Assembly (NCBI GenBank): GCA_041397845.1
Contig: JAWKVW010000004.1
Location: 150,289-214,288 of the forward strand
Source of the DNA: JAKPQE01 sp041397845
Lineage (GTDB): Bacteria > Pseudomonadota > Alphaproteobacteria > Rhizobiales > JAKPQE01
Direction of reading: 5' to 3'
DNA length: 64,000 nt
The notes below the pieces were generated by a model that saw nothing but the letters and a program-made list of their open reading frames with translations, did not search any database and had not been told where the DNA came from. A program made the translations under genes and the position numbers. Below, piece after piece: positions 1-8,831 of this stretch; position 1 is the first letter of the stretch; every line of letters starts with the position of its first letter.

Positions 1-118
1 CCGCCGGCAGCAGCGCGACGTAGGAAAAGCGGCCGATGCCATGGCCGACGAGGGTCGCGGCGAGGCCGGAAAAGGCGATGCCGTAACTGCCGCCGCTTGC
101 CTCGCCCTTGCCGCTCAT
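1..118 (-). CDS. YbfB/YjiJ-family MFS transporter, N-terminal fragment
   Basis: Only the first 39 codons lie in the window; the gene runs off the left edge. The peptide starts MSGKGEASGGSYGIAFSG and contains GHGIGRFSYVALLPA, which matches the start of the first membrane helix of YbfB/YjiJ-type major facilitator proteins (GIGRFxYxxLLP). Family members are predicted inner-membrane exporters of unknown substrate. The start ATG is 70 bases downstream of the dioxygenase stop on the same strand, so the two may be co-transcribed. Identification rests on one short motif. Confidence 0.6.
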   Translation of the reverse strand, partial: MSGKGEASGGSYGIAFSGLAATLVGHGIGRFSYVALLPA

Positions 119-188
119 CACGCCCCCGCCCTGCCAATCACAGGCAAGATAGGGGGCAGAAGAGGGGCTGGCGAGGCGGAAGGCGCGA

Positions 189-977
189 TCAGGAAAAAGA
201 AATCGCGTCCATGCGCAGGGCGCCGTAGTCGCGGCTCCTGTGCAGCACGGTGCCCTTCGCCCCCTCGCCGGCAGCGCCGAGGGCGACATGCAGCGGCAAC
301 AGATGCTCGTCGGTCGGGTGGTTGCGGGCGGCATGGGGGGCGCGGGCGCGATAGTCGACGAGCGCCTCGACGTCGCCCGCCTCGGCGCGCGCGTCGATCC
401 AGTCGGCGAAATCGTCGACCCAGGCGACCGCGTCATTGTCCGCTTCCGGCCCCATGGCGAATGCCTCGCGCAGGTTGTGGGTCATGGCGCCGGAGCCGAT
501 GACGAGGATGCCCTCCTCGCGCAGGCCGGCGATTGCCCGGCCGACAGCCAGATGATGGGCCGCATCGAGGCGCGGCTGGACGGACAACTGCAGCACCGGC
601 ACATCGGCCTTCGGCCAGGCGAGGATCAGCGGAATCCAGGTGCCGTGATCGAGGCCGCGACGATCGGAAAAGCCGGCCTCGAAGCCCGCCGCGGCGATGC
701 GCCCGGCGATTTCGCGGCCGAGCTCGGTGTCGCCGCGCGCCGGATAGACCATTTCGTAAAGCGGATCGGGAAAACCGCCGAAATCGTAGATGGTCTCGGG
801 CTCGGCCGGCGCGGAGACGGCCGGCATGGCGGTCATGAAATGGGCGGTGGCGACGAGGATGGCGCGGGGCCGCGGCAGGGTGCCGGCGAGGCCTTTGAGG
901 AATTCATGCGCCGGCGTCGCGCGCAGGGCGATGTCGGGCGATCCGTGGGACACAAAAAGGGTCGGCAGCGCGGCCAT
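189..977 (-). CDS. DODA-type extradiol aromatic ring-opening dioxygenase (YgiD-like)
   Basis: Predicted 262-aa cytoplasmic LigB-fold metalloenzyme, the usual length for the DODA/YgiD family, which opens catecholic rings such as L-DOPA using a divalent metal. Visible family motifs are LFVSHGSPD near the N-terminus, DHGTWIPL in the middle, GSGAMTHNLRE and HPTDEHLLPL near the C-terminus; the histidines in these motifs are the expected metal and catalytic ligands. The start ATG is preceded by GGGAG at good spacing. The natural substrate cannot be told from sequence. Its neighbour downstream on the same strand is an MFS transporter. Confidence 0.88.
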   Translation of the reverse strand: MAALPTLFVSHGSPDIALRATPAHEFLKGLAGTLPRPRAILVATAHFMTAMPAVSAPAEPETIYDFGGFPDPLYEMVYPARGDTELGREIAGRIAAAGFEAGFSDRRGLDHGTWIPLILAWPKADVPVLQLSVQPRLDAAHHLAVGRAIAGLREEGILVIGSGAMTHNLREAFAMGPEADNDAVAWVDDFADWIDARAEAGDVEALVDYRARAPHAARNHPTDEHLLPLHVALGAAGEGAKGTVLHRSRDYGALRMDAISFS

Positions 978-1325
978 TGGTCAACTCCCGAAACGGCGGA
1001 TGCAACGGCATCCGGCAAGAGCGCAGCGTCGGCAACGTCAGTCGGCTGGCTTGCGCTCGTTCTTCGATGGCACCGGCTTGCCGAGAGGCGGCACGCCTTC
1101 CCTGCCCGATGCGTTATCGTTCAAATAACGCACCCTTCATGGCGATGACAGGCCATGAATTGTGAACAGTGCGTTGTCGCGCAGCGGACCTAGAAGGGAG
1201 ATGAGAAACATCAGGGTCAGGTCAAGCCCGGATCAGCGCGCCGGCTCCAGTCGAAACGGCTGCCGAACAAAAAAGAGGCCGCCGGATGACCGGCGGCCCG
1301 AAATCGCGTTCGATCTTCGCGGCGC
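978..1325. other. Intergenic region, upstream of dioxygenase
   Basis: About 350 bases without a convincing gene on either strand. The right part carries the terminator of the CBS-domain gene (separate entry); the left part should hold the dioxygenase promoter, but no clear -35/-10 pair is visible. Confidence 0.5.
1268..1298 (-). terminator. Rho-independent terminator of the CBS gene
   Basis: A perfect 9-bp stem, GGCCGCCGG and CCGGCGGCC around an ATGA loop (1277-1298). Read on the minus strand it is followed by a run of T (AACAAAAAAGA on the plus strand at 1266-1276). It lies directly after the stop of the CBS-domain gene. Confidence 0.8.
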
Positions 1326-1760
1326 TCAGCGGGCGCGGGCGATCGAGATGTCGCGCATCACGTTGGCCTCGAACTCGGACTTCTGGCGCAGCACCTCGAG
1401 GGTGTCGCGGATCGAGATCACGCCCAGCAGCTTGCCGCGTTCGACGACCGGAATGTGGCGGATGCGGTTGCTCTTCATGAGGCCCATGGCCTCGGCGCAG
1501 CTTGCCTCCGGGCCGCAGGAAATGACGTTCTTGGCCATGAGGTCGGCGACCTTCATGTCGGAGACGTTCGGCGCGCGCGAAGCAAAGGCGCGCACGATGT
1601 CACGTTCACCAAACATGCCGACAACCTTGCCGTCCCCGTCGACGACCGGCATGGCACCGATGAACTTGGAATGCAGAAGGACCGCAGCGGTCTGGACGGT
1701 GTCCTCCGGACGGCAGGTGACGACCGCACCCTGGTCCTTGATCATATCGCGAGCAAACAT
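1326..1760 (-). CDS. CBS-domain protein
   Basis: A 144-aa protein made of two CBS motifs (about residues 7-62 and 72-127), the usual Bateman pair that binds adenosyl ligands. Motifs include MPVVDGDGKVVGMFGERD and IRHIPVVERGKLLGVISIRD. Stand-alone CBS proteins of this kind are small cytoplasmic energy or redox sensors. The frame is open further upstream, but the ATG at 1760 has GGGAGGG just before it and begins the first CBS repeat, so it is chosen. The gene ends in a strong terminator and appears monocistronic. Confidence 0.85.
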   Translation of the reverse strand: MFARDMIKDQGAVVTCRPEDTVQTAAVLLHSKFIGAMPVVDGDGKVVGMFGERDIVRAFASRAPNVSDMKVADLMAKNVISCGPEASCAEAMGLMKSNRIRHIPVVERGKLLGVISIRDTLEVLRQKSEFEANVMRDISIARAR

Positions 1761-1875
1761 GTTCCCTCCCCGTTTGCCTCGAAGACGAGCGTTTCCATTA
1801 GTTATTCTTCTTATAAGGAGAGGATGATACGCCGCGTCGCCGAAATTCGGCAAGGCCGATTCTCGTATCCCCTGC

Positions 1876-1894
1876 AAAAGGCGGGGGCTCCGCC
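1876..1894 (-). terminator. Short terminator after the FMN-binding protein gene
   Basis: On the minus strand, GGCGG-AGCCC-CCGCC followed by TTTT starts at the base after the stop codon of the FMN-binding protein gene. The stem is only 5 bp but the T-run and position fit. Confidence 0.5.
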
Positions 1895-2362
1895 TCAACC
1901 GGCGGCCGGGCGCACACCATAGGTCCGGTAGGCGCTCTCGCGGCGTTCCGCCTCGCTCCGGCCATGGAAGACGAAACTCGGCGCGAGGATGCGGGCGACC
2001 TTCTCGATGCGGACGAGGATGACGTCGCGCACCTCGAAAGCATCGCCGGCAAGGCCGAGGAGTTCGGCCCCGACCACGGCAAACTCCGGATCGCCGGCCG
2101 GCACGACGCGGGCCGTGCCTTTCAGCTTGAAGCCTTCCTGGCGGAAAACATCGATGAACGAAACGCAGACCTTCGGGTTCGCGGCGATGTTGGCAAGACT
2201 GACCGGCGAGGCGATGTTGGCGATGACGATGGCATCATCGCCATGAACGGCGAAGATTTCCTTCGGCGACACGTTCGGCACGAGATCGGCATCGACCGTC
2301 GCCAGCCAGCAGAGGACGGAATTCGCGGCGGCGGCGCGCACCGCCTCGTTGATGATCGCCAT
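1895..2362 (-). CDS. Pyridoxamine 5'-phosphate oxidase family protein (FMN-binding split barrel)
   Basis: A 155-aa protein of the PPOX-like FMN-binding superfamily. It shows the expected N-terminal strand LCWLATVDADLVPNVSPKEI, then IVIANIASPVSLANIAANPKVCVSF and a KLKGTARV segment, typical of small general-stress or flavin-reductase type members rather than of PdxH itself. The ATG at 2362 is preceded by GAGGGG and begins the fold; an open frame further upstream is ignored. Substrate unknown. A short terminator follows the stop. Confidence 0.78.
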   Translation of the reverse strand: MAIINEAVRAAAANSVLCWLATVDADLVPNVSPKEIFAVHGDDAIVIANIASPVSLANIAANPKVCVSFIDVFRQEGFKLKGTARVVPAGDPEFAVVGAELLGLAGDAFEVRDVILVRIEKVARILAPSFVFHGRSEAERRESAYRTYGVRPAAG

Positions 2363-2416
2363 GGCCCGGCCCCTCGATGTCTCGTCGGGCGGATGATGCA
2401 GCGGCGCGGCGCGCAT

Positions 2417-2451
2417 GAAAAGGGGGCGGCGCGATGGCTCGCGGCCGCCCC
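2417..2451 (-). terminator. Probable terminator after DAHP synthase
   Basis: A GGGGCGGC / GCCGCCCC stem (2423-2430 with 2444-2451) extended by GCGA/TCGC, followed on the minus strand by CTTTTC. It lies 25 bases after the DAHP synthase stop. Confidence 0.5.
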
Positions 2452-2476
2452 TGCCACTTCCTTGATCGGCTATTCC

Positions 2477-3856
2477 TCAGGCGCTTGCCAGAACCGGCAC
2501 GTCCTTGCCGCGCTCGCGGCGCAGGTTCTCGGCGATGAGGAACGACAGCTCGATCGACTGATCGGCATTGAGGCGCGGATCGCAATGGGTGTGATAGCGA
2601 TCCGACAGGGCGTCCTCGGTGATCTCGCGGGCGCCGCCGGTGCATTCGGTCACCTGCTGGCCGGTCATCTCGACATGGATGCCGCCGGCATGGGTGCCCT
2701 CGGCGCGATGGACGGCGAAGAAGTTCTCGACCTCGGCGAGGATGCGGTCGAACGGCCGGGTCTTGAAGCCGGTACCGGCCTTGACCGTGTTGCCGTGCAT
2801 CGGGTCGCAGGACCAGACGACCGACTTGCCCTCGCGCTCGATCGCCCGGATCATGCGCGGCAGATGGGCCTCGACCTTCTCGGCGCCGAAGCGGCTGATG
2901 AGGGTGAGCCGGCCGGGCTCGTTTTCCGGGTTGAGGATGTCGACGAGGCGCAGCAGCTCGTCGGTATCGAGCGAGGGGCCGCACTTGATGCCGATCGGGT
3001 TCTTGATGCCGCGGCAGAACTCGACATGGGCATGGTCGAGCTGGCGGGTGCGATCGCCGATCCAGAGCATGTGGCCGGAGGTGGCGTACCAGTCGCCGGT
3101 CGTGGAATCGACGCGGGTCAGGGCCTGCTCGTAGCCGAGCAGCAGCGCCTCATGGCTGGTGTAGAGATCGGTCGAGCGGAGCTGCGGGGTGTTTTCCGGG
3201 TCGATGCCGCAGGCGCGCATGAAGTCGAGCGTCTCGCTGATGCGATCGGCCAGCACCTTGTAGCGGGCACCCTGCGGGCTGTCGTTGACGAAGCCGAGCA
3301 TCCACTGGTGGACGTTGTCGAGGTTGGCATAGCCGCCCTGGGCGAAGGCGCGCAGCAGGTTCAGCGTCGCGGCCGCCTGACGATAGGCCATGGTCATGCG
3401 GGTCGGGTCGGGAATGCGGCCCGATTCCTCGAAGGCGATGTCGTTGATGATGTCGCCGCGATAGCTCGGCAGTTCGACGCCGTCGATCGTCTCGGTCGAG
3501 GCCGAGCGCGGCTTGGCGAACTGGCCGGCGATGCGGCCGACCTTCACCACCGGCCGGGAACCGGCGAAGGTGAGCACGACCGCCATCTGCAGGAAGACGC
3601 GGAAGAAGTCGCGGATGTGGTTCGGATGATGCTCGGCGAAGCTCTCGGCGCAGTCGCCGCCCTGAAGCAGGAACGCCTCGCCGCGCGCGACGGCAGCGAG
3701 CTGCTTCTTCAGCTTGCGCGCCTCGCCTGCAAAAACGAGAGGCGGAAAGGTCGCCAGACGACCCTCGACCGCCGACACCGCCGACAGGTCGGGGTAATCG
3801 GGAACCTGCATCACCGGCATCCTGCGCCAGCTATCGGGTGTCCAGTTCGCTGCCAT
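2477..3856 (-). CDS. aroG: Class II 3-deoxy-7-phosphoheptulonate synthase
   Basis: First enzyme of the shikimate pathway: it joins phosphoenolpyruvate and erythrose 4-phosphate to DAHP, feeding aromatic amino acid synthesis. The 459-aa length is normal for the plant/actinobacterial-like class II enzyme found in alphaproteobacteria. Motifs seen are LLQGGDCAESF (metal-binding Cys69), SHEALLLGYEQALTR, GHMLWIGDRTRQLD with HVEFCRGIKNPIGIKCGP, WSCDPMHGNT and ALSDRYHTHCDP. The open frame continues a further 481 codons upstream, but that part lies antisense to the glutamate-cysteine ligase gene; the ATG at 3856 with GGAAG upstream starts the conserved protein. Divergent from the ligase gene. Confidence 0.95.
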   Translation of the reverse strand: MAANWTPDSWRRMPVMQVPDYPDLSAVSAVEGRLATFPPLVFAGEARKLKKQLAAVARGEAFLLQGGDCAESFAEHHPNHIRDFFRVFLQMAVVLTFAGSRPVVKVGRIAGQFAKPRSASTETIDGVELPSYRGDIINDIAFEESGRIPDPTRMTMAYRQAAATLNLLRAFAQGGYANLDNVHQWMLGFVNDSPQGARYKVLADRISETLDFMRACGIDPENTPQLRSTDLYTSHEALLLGYEQALTRVDSTTGDWYATSGHMLWIGDRTRQLDHAHVEFCRGIKNPIGIKCGPSLDTDELLRLVDILNPENEPGRLTLISRFGAEKVEAHLPRMIRAIEREGKSVVWSCDPMHGNTVKAGTGFKTRPFDRILAEVENFFAVHRAEGTHAGGIHVEMTGQQVTECTGGAREITEDALSDRYHTHCDPRLNADQSIELSFLIAENLRRERGKDVPVLASA

Positions 3857-4135
3857 CTTCGTCTTCCGTTTCTGAATACCTGCCGGGCAACGGGCCCCGG
3901 CGACCGTAGGAGCGGCGTTATACACAGATAGGGCGGGTGTGGCCAGCAAACAGGAACCCGCAGCGGCCAGCAATTCGGCCGAGGCTGCAAAGGATACCGC
4001 GACGCGGGACCCTGCCGACACGGGCGCTTGCCTTCCGGGCGCGGTCGGGCTCAAAATCGCCCCCCGGGAAGCGAGGCCGAAAGCACGGGAAACACGGGCG
4101 GCATCGCTTCCGGCGCCTTTGGGGGGAGTTGCCAG

Positions 4136-5275
4136 ATGCCGATACCCGAGCCGTCGTTCACCCTCGGCATCGAGGAGGAATATCTTCTCATCGACAACGA
4201 GACGCGCGACCTTGCCTCGGACCCGCCGAAGGCGCTGATGGCGGAGTGCGAGGCGCGGCTGCCGAGCCAGGTCAGCCCGGAGTTCCTGCGCTGCCAGATC
4301 GAGATCGGCACGCCGGTCTGCCATTCGATCGCCGAGGCGCGGCACCAGCTTGCAAGGCTCCGGCGGACGATCGCCGATGTCGCCGGCGAGCACGGGCTGT
4401 CGCCGCTCGCCGTCTCGACCCATCCGTTCGCCGACTGGGAGCGCCAGCACCACACCGACAAGGACCGCTACAACGAGCTTGCCCGCTCGATGCAGGTCGT
4501 CGTGCAGCGGCTCCTCATCTGCGGCATGCATGTGCATGTGGCGGTCGAGGACGAGGCGCTGCGCTTCGACATCTTCAACCAGCTCTCCTATTTCCTGCCG
4601 CACCTGCTGGCGCTGTCGACCTCCTCGCCGTTCTGGCGCGGCCGCAAGACCGGTCTGAAGTCGTATCGGCTCAGCGTCTTCAAGGAGCTGCCGCGCACCG
4701 GCCTGCCGGAGTTCTTCAACAGCCCGGACGAGTACCGGCGGACAATCCAGGTGCTGGTCGATGCCGGCGTCATCGAGGACGCCACCAAGGTCTGGTGGGA
4801 CGTGCGGCCGAGCGCCCGGTTCCCGACGCTCGAAATGCGCATCACCGACGTCTGCACGCGGCTCGACGACGCCATCGCCATCGCCGCGCTCTATCGCTGC
4901 ATCGTGCGCATGCTCTACCGCTTCCGGCGCGGCAACCAGCGCTGGCGGCACTATTCGCGCTTCCTCATCGAGGAAAACCGCTGGCTGGCGCAGCGGCATG
5001 GCAGCCAGGGCGCGCTCATCGACTTCGGCCGGGGCCGCTCGGTGCTGTTCAGGGATCTCATCGACGAACTCCTCGAACTCGTGCGCGAGGACGCGGAGCA
5101 TTTCCACTGCGTCGCCGCGGTCGAACATGCGCGGGCGATCCTTGCCGACGGCACGAGCGCCGACCGGCAGCTCTCGACCTACGAGGCGGCGATCGCGGCC
5201 GGAGCGGAACCGCGCGAGGCGCTTGTCGCGGTCGTCGACCAGCTTCGGGCGGAAACGCTCATCGGCTGCAGTTGA
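4136..5275 (+). CDS. YbdK-family carboxylate-amine ligase (glutamate-cysteine ligase type 2-like)
   Basis: A 379-aa ATP-grasp-like protein of the GCS2/YbdK family, which forms gamma-glutamylcysteine weakly in vitro and probably ligates other carboxylates and amines. The diagnostic start FTLGIEEEYLLID is at residues 7-19, followed by SPEFLRCQIEIGTP, GMHVHVAVED, SPFWRGRKTGLKSYR and RFPTLEMRITDVC. The ATG at 4136 follows a GGGGGGAG ribosome-binding site; upstream codons of the same frame are not conserved. About 280 bases separate it from the divergent DAHP synthase gene. Confidence 0.9.
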   Translation: MPIPEPSFTLGIEEEYLLIDNETRDLASDPPKALMAECEARLPSQVSPEFLRCQIEIGTPVCHSIAEARHQLARLRRTIADVAGEHGLSPLAVSTHPFADWERQHHTDKDRYNELARSMQVVVQRLLICGMHVHVAVEDEALRFDIFNQLSYFLPHLLALSTSSPFWRGRKTGLKSYRLSVFKELPRTGLPEFFNSPDEYRRTIQVLVDAGVIEDATKVWWDVRPSARFPTLEMRITDVCTRLDDAIAIAALYRCIVRMLYRFRRGNQRWRHYSRFLIEENRWLAQRHGSQGALIDFGRGRSVLFRDLIDELLELVREDAEHFHCVAAVEHARAILADGTSADRQLSTYEAAIAAGAEPREALVAVVDQLRAETLIGCS

Positions 5276-5373
5276 CGTCATGGGAATGTGCATCCCCAAA
5301 CTTTCCGCTTGCGTAACCTTGCGGGAGCACCGCTAGCCTTCGCATCGCTTCGGCGGCAAAGGGAGCGGAAGGC

Positions 5374-6249
5374 ATGACGTTAACGGCAGGCGGGACGACC
5401 GCGCGGGACATCACGATACCGGCGACGGACGGCTTTGCGCTGTCGGCGACGCTCTTTCCCGGCGGCGAGAGCGCGGTCGTCATCATGTCCTCGGCGGCGG
5501 CCGTGCCACGGCGGTTCTACCGGCATTTCGCCGCCCATCTCGCGGCACGGCTCGATGCGACGGTCATCACCTATGACTATCGCGGCGTCGGCCAGTCGCG
5601 GCCGGCAAGCCTTGTCGGCTTCGAGGCCTCGATGCGGGACTGGGCGGCAAAGGACTTTGCCGGCGTCGTCGATTTTGTGCGCCGGACCCTGCCCGACCGG
5701 CCGATCCGGCTCGTCGGCCACAGTTTCGGCGGCCTCGCGCTTGGCCTTACCGACCGCAACGCCTTCATCGAGCGGGCGGTGTTCGTTGCGACGATTTCCG
5801 GCTACTGGGGCAATGTGGTCGGCGCCGAGCGCTTGCGGGTCTGGCTGTTCGCCCATCTGCTCGGGCCGCTCGCGACGCTGCAGCGGGGCTACCTGCCGGG
5901 TGCCGCGCTCGGCATCGGCGAGGACCTGCCGCGCGGCGTCTTTGCCGACTGGGGGCGCTGGATCCGCAGCCGGCATTTCCATTTCGAGGACCCCGACCTG
6001 CCGGAAACGCGGCACTATGGCGACTATCGCGGCGAGATCCTCGCCTTCGGCTTCACCGACGACCCCTGGGGGCCGCCGCGAAGCGTCGATGCCGTGCTGT
6101 CGCGCTATGTCTCGGCCCGGCGCGAGCATCGCCATCCGGGGCCGGCGGATGTCGGCGCCAAGGCGATCGGCCATATGGGCTTCTTCCGGCCGGAGTTCCG
6201 CGAGACGCTCTGGCGGCAGGCGGCCGACTGGCTCGCCAGCGGCGGATAG
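5374..6249 (+). CDS. Alpha/beta hydrolase (serine aminopeptidase S33-like)
   Basis: A 291-aa cytoplasmic hydrolase. The nucleophile elbow GHSFGG places Ser117, after the TYDYRGVGQSR strand typical of COG4757-type esterases. The likely acid and base are Asp in the TDDPWGPP segment and His in KAIGHMGFFRPEF, which agrees with the COG4757 pattern. No signal peptide. Substrate unknown; these proteins are usually annotated as predicted esterases. An MFS transporter follows on the same strand 118 bases later. Confidence 0.82.
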   Translation: MTLTAGGTTARDITIPATDGFALSATLFPGGESAVVIMSSAAAVPRRFYRHFAAHLAARLDATVITYDYRGVGQSRPASLVGFEASMRDWAAKDFAGVVDFVRRTLPDRPIRLVGHSFGGLALGLTDRNAFIERAVFVATISGYWGNVVGAERLRVWLFAHLLGPLATLQRGYLPGAALGIGEDLPRGVFADWGRWIRSRHFHFEDPDLPETRHYGDYRGEILAFGFTDDPWGPPRSVDAVLSRYVSARREHRHPGPADVGAKAIGHMGFFRPEFRETLWRQAADWLASGG

Positions 6250-6367
6250 ACCATATCCCTTCGCCAGATCTCTTCGTCTCGACGCCTTGCAATGCTCGCT
6301 TTTTCGGCGCGCGCATGATCTCCTCTGCCGTCCGGACGGGCGCCGGCAACAGAGCGGGAGAACCCTT

Positions 6368-7587
6368 TTGCGCAATCCATTCGGTGTCGATGGCTGGACG
6401 GTCACTGTCGCGATCGCGCGCGTCTTTCTGTTCGCCACCTTCATGACGATCGCGGCGGCGATCCCGGTGCTGCGCGAGGAATGGGCGCTGTCGGCGACCG
6501 AGGCCGGCTCGATCGTGACGAGCTTCACGGTCTCCTATGCCATCTCGCTGTTCGGCTTCGGCTGGATTGCCGACCATATCGGGGCAAAGCGGGCGGTAGC
6601 GATCTCGGCAGTCGCCAGCGGCATCGCCTCGGCGCTGTTCGGCCTCCTTGCCCGCGACTACTGGTCGGCACTCGTCCTCTACGGGCTCGTCGGGGCGGCG
6701 CAGGGCGGCGTCTACACGCCGCTCATCATGCTCTTTGCCGAGCGGACGGAGCCGGCGCGGCGCGGCACGGCGATGGGCTGGCTGATCGCCTCGACATCGG
6801 TTGGCTATGCCGTTTCGCTCGTCCTTGCCGGCACGGGCCTTCGCCATGGCGGCATCCACGAGGCGTTCCTCCTCACCGGCCTTGCGCCGCTCATCGGCAC
6901 GGCGATCCTGCTTGCGGCGCTGGCGCGGTCGGAAAACCGGGTGCACAGCCGCGACGGCAAGCCGGGCCTCGTCGACCAGATGATCCGCAATGCCGACGCG
7001 CGCCGGCTCATCCTCGGCTACACCGCCCACAATTTCGAGCTGCTCGGCATGTGGGCGTGGATGCCGGCGTTCCTTGCGGCGAGCTTCGCCCTCGACGGCC
7101 TCGGCACGGGCGCGGCGACGCAATCGAGCGCCTGGTTCTCGGCCGGCATGCACATCGTCGGGGCAACCGCGGCGTTCTCGATGGGGCGGGCCTCGGACGT
7201 GCTCGGGCGCAAGCGCGTGCTGGTCGGCGTCGCGGCGCTGTCGGCACTGCTGTCGCTGTCGATCGGTTTCATGATCGCTCTGCCGACGCTGGTTCTGGTG
7301 GCGATCGGCTTCGTCTACGGCTTTTCCTGCATCGGCGATTCACCGGTGCTGTCGACCGCACTGACCGAGGCGGTCGATCCGGCCTATCTCGGCGCGGTGC
7401 TGGCGGTGCGCTCGCTCGTCGGCTTCAGCGCCGGCGCTGTTGCGCCGCTCGTCGTCGGGGCGACGCTCGACATTGCCGGCGGCGCCAATGCGGGACCGTC
7501 GCTCGTCTGGGGCGCCGGTTTCTCGTTCTCGGCCTTGGCGGCATCATTGCGACAGTGATGGCTGCGCGGCTGAAGGGCATTGCCTGA
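6368..7587 (+). CDS. MFS transporter, frameshifted near its C-terminus
   Basis: Inner-membrane major facilitator of about 406 aa with twelve predicted hydrophobic segments and the MFS loop motif DHIGAKRAVAISAVASG. The start is taken as TTG 6368, because GGGAG ends 7 bases upstream and the conserved first helix starts soon after. As read the frame ends at 7558 with a hydrophilic tail. Changing frame within 7521-7530, as if one G were missing, restores a final helix (GFSVLGLGGIIATVMAARLKG) that stops at 7587. The indel is either a sequence error or a recent mutation. Substrate unknown. Confidence 0.8.
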
Positions 7588-7607
7588 CGCGCGACGGCGC
7601 GCGCGTC

Positions 7608-8078
7608 TCAGGGCTTGAACACCATGAAATAGAGGTTCGCCAGCGGCAGGATGGTGGCAAGGATGCCCCAGATGAACCAGTGGCGGTTGAAGCGCCAGTA
7701 GCGGTCCGGGATCGGTCCGCCGTCGGCGAAGGACCGCGCCATGCGCGCCTGGGCGATCTGCAGCGGGATCAGGACGGCGATCCAGATGATGCCGGAGAGG
7801 TAGAACATCACGATGCCCCATCGCACCCAGGCCGGATGTTCGAAGAAAGTCCAATGCGCCGAGCCATAGCCCATACCGGTATAGCCGAACACGACGAGGA
7901 CGACGCCGCCGAAGGTGAATATCCAGTCGGTGATGGTGACGAGACGCTGGCCGAAGGCGATCACCACCGGATTTCCGGTGCGGTCGGCGAAGGCCTTCCA
8001 GAAGCCGGTGATGATGATGTTGCCGAGGAAAAGTACCACGCCGAGGACGTGGATCGACTTGTACGCTTCATAGGACAT
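7608..8078 (-). CDS. DUF2269-like integral membrane protein
   Basis: A 156-aa protein with about four membrane helices (around residues 7-27, 50-70, 84-105 and 136-154) and the motifs YKSIHVLGVVLFLGNII and HWFIWGILATILPLANLYF. It resembles small DUF2269-type membrane proteins of unknown role; the family call is from memory of the pattern. The ATG at 8078 is chosen over an upstream in-frame start that would lie inside the operator palindromes. It is divergent from a TetR-type regulator, with two operator-like palindromes between, so it is probably the regulator's target. Confidence 0.75.
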   Translation of the reverse strand: MSYEAYKSIHVLGVVLFLGNIIITGFWKAFADRTGNPVVIAFGQRLVTITDWIFTFGGVVLVVFGYTGMGYGSAHWTFFEHPAWVRWGIVMFYLSGIIWIAVLIPLQIAQARMARSFADGGPIPDRYWRFNRHWFIWGILATILPLANLYFMVFKP

Positions 8079-8106
8079 CGCTCGAACCCATTGACGGAAA
8101 CCGGAC

Positions 8107-8147
8107 GTTGACAGTGTCAACATAGCAAGAATGTTTACACTGTCAAC
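8107..8147. promoter_or_regulatory. Tandem TetR-type operators
   Basis: Two 15-bp palindromes lie between divergent genes: GTTGACAGTGTCAAC (8107-8121, perfect) and GTTTACACTGTCAAC (8133-8147, one mismatch). Their centres are 26 bp apart. The arm sequence TTGACA/TGTCAA is a common TetR-family operator form, and the adjacent gene encodes a TetR protein. The sites would cover the promoter of the DUF2269-like gene and may autoregulate the regulator. Confidence 0.75.
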
Positions 8148-8216
8148 AAGGTCGCTGCGAGCGCTGCGAAACGTGGTAAGAAGGGTCGGATCGATTCAAG
8201 CGAGACGGGTGTCGCA

Positions 8217-8819
8217 GTGTCCAATCCCGGCAAGGATCAGGCTCATGCCGAGGGGCTGAGAGACGTTCTCATCGCCGAGGCGATGCGGATCCTGGAGACC
8301 GACGGCCTCGAGGCGCTGAGCCTGCGCGCCGTGGCGCGGGCGGCAAAGGTCTCGCATGCCGCGCCATACCGCCATTTCGCCGACAAGGACGCGCTGCTGG
8401 CGGCGGTCAGCGCCCGCGGGTTCCTGGCGCTCGCCGCGGCGATGGAGGCGGCGGCGGCCGGCATCGACGACCCGTTCCGGCGTCGGTCGCGGATCGGCAT
8501 CGCCTATGTCCGCTACGCGCTCGACCATCCGGCCCGCTACCGGCTGATGTTCGGCCCGACGATCCCCGGCAAGCGGCGCTTTCCCGAACTCGTCGAAGCA
8601 GGCGAGCGTTCGTTCCAGCGCTGCCGGCAGATGATGGCCGATGTCGCCGGCCCGGCGGAGCGCGCCGACGAGGCCCTGATCGAGCGCCGGGCGATCGCCA
8701 TCTGGTCGCTGGTGCACGGGCTCGCGAGCCTGCTGATCGACGATACCGTCGCCCTGCCCGGCCCGGACGATCTGGCGATCGACGAGCGCATTTCCGCGGT
8801 CCTCAAGATCGCTCCCTGA
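8217..8819 (+). CDS. TetR/AcrR-family transcriptional regulator
   Basis: A 200-aa repressor. The N-terminal helix-turn-helix covers about residues 13-59 (LSLRAVARAAKVSHAAPYRHFADKDALL, shown here only as the recognition region), and the C-terminal ligand/dimer domain has the WHG-type pattern (HPARYRLMFGP). The start is GTG at 8217; no strong ribosome-binding site is visible. It most likely represses the divergent DUF2269-like gene through the palindromes at 8107-8147. Ligand unknown. Confidence 0.87.
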   Translation: MSNPGKDQAHAEGLRDVLIAEAMRILETDGLEALSLRAVARAAKVSHAAPYRHFADKDALLAAVSARGFLALAAAMEAAAAGIDDPFRRRSRIGIAYVRYALDHPARYRLMFGPTIPGKRRFPELVEAGERSFQRCRQMMADVAGPAERADEALIERRAIAIWSLVHGLASLLIDDTVALPGPDDLAIDERISAVLKIAP

Positions 8820-8831
8820 GCGGCGGTCGGC

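Noticed and set aside
1964..3931. A 655-codon open frame on the plus strand
   Set aside because: It is antisense to the FMN-binding protein and DAHP synthase genes, has Asp/Gly/Arg-rich shadow composition and no motif; long antisense frames are expected from high GC at third positions.
3857..5299. Upstream extension of the DAHP synthase frame by 481 codons
   Set aside because: It is antisense to the YbdK gene, has no domain, and a good ribosome-binding site marks the internal ATG at 3856.
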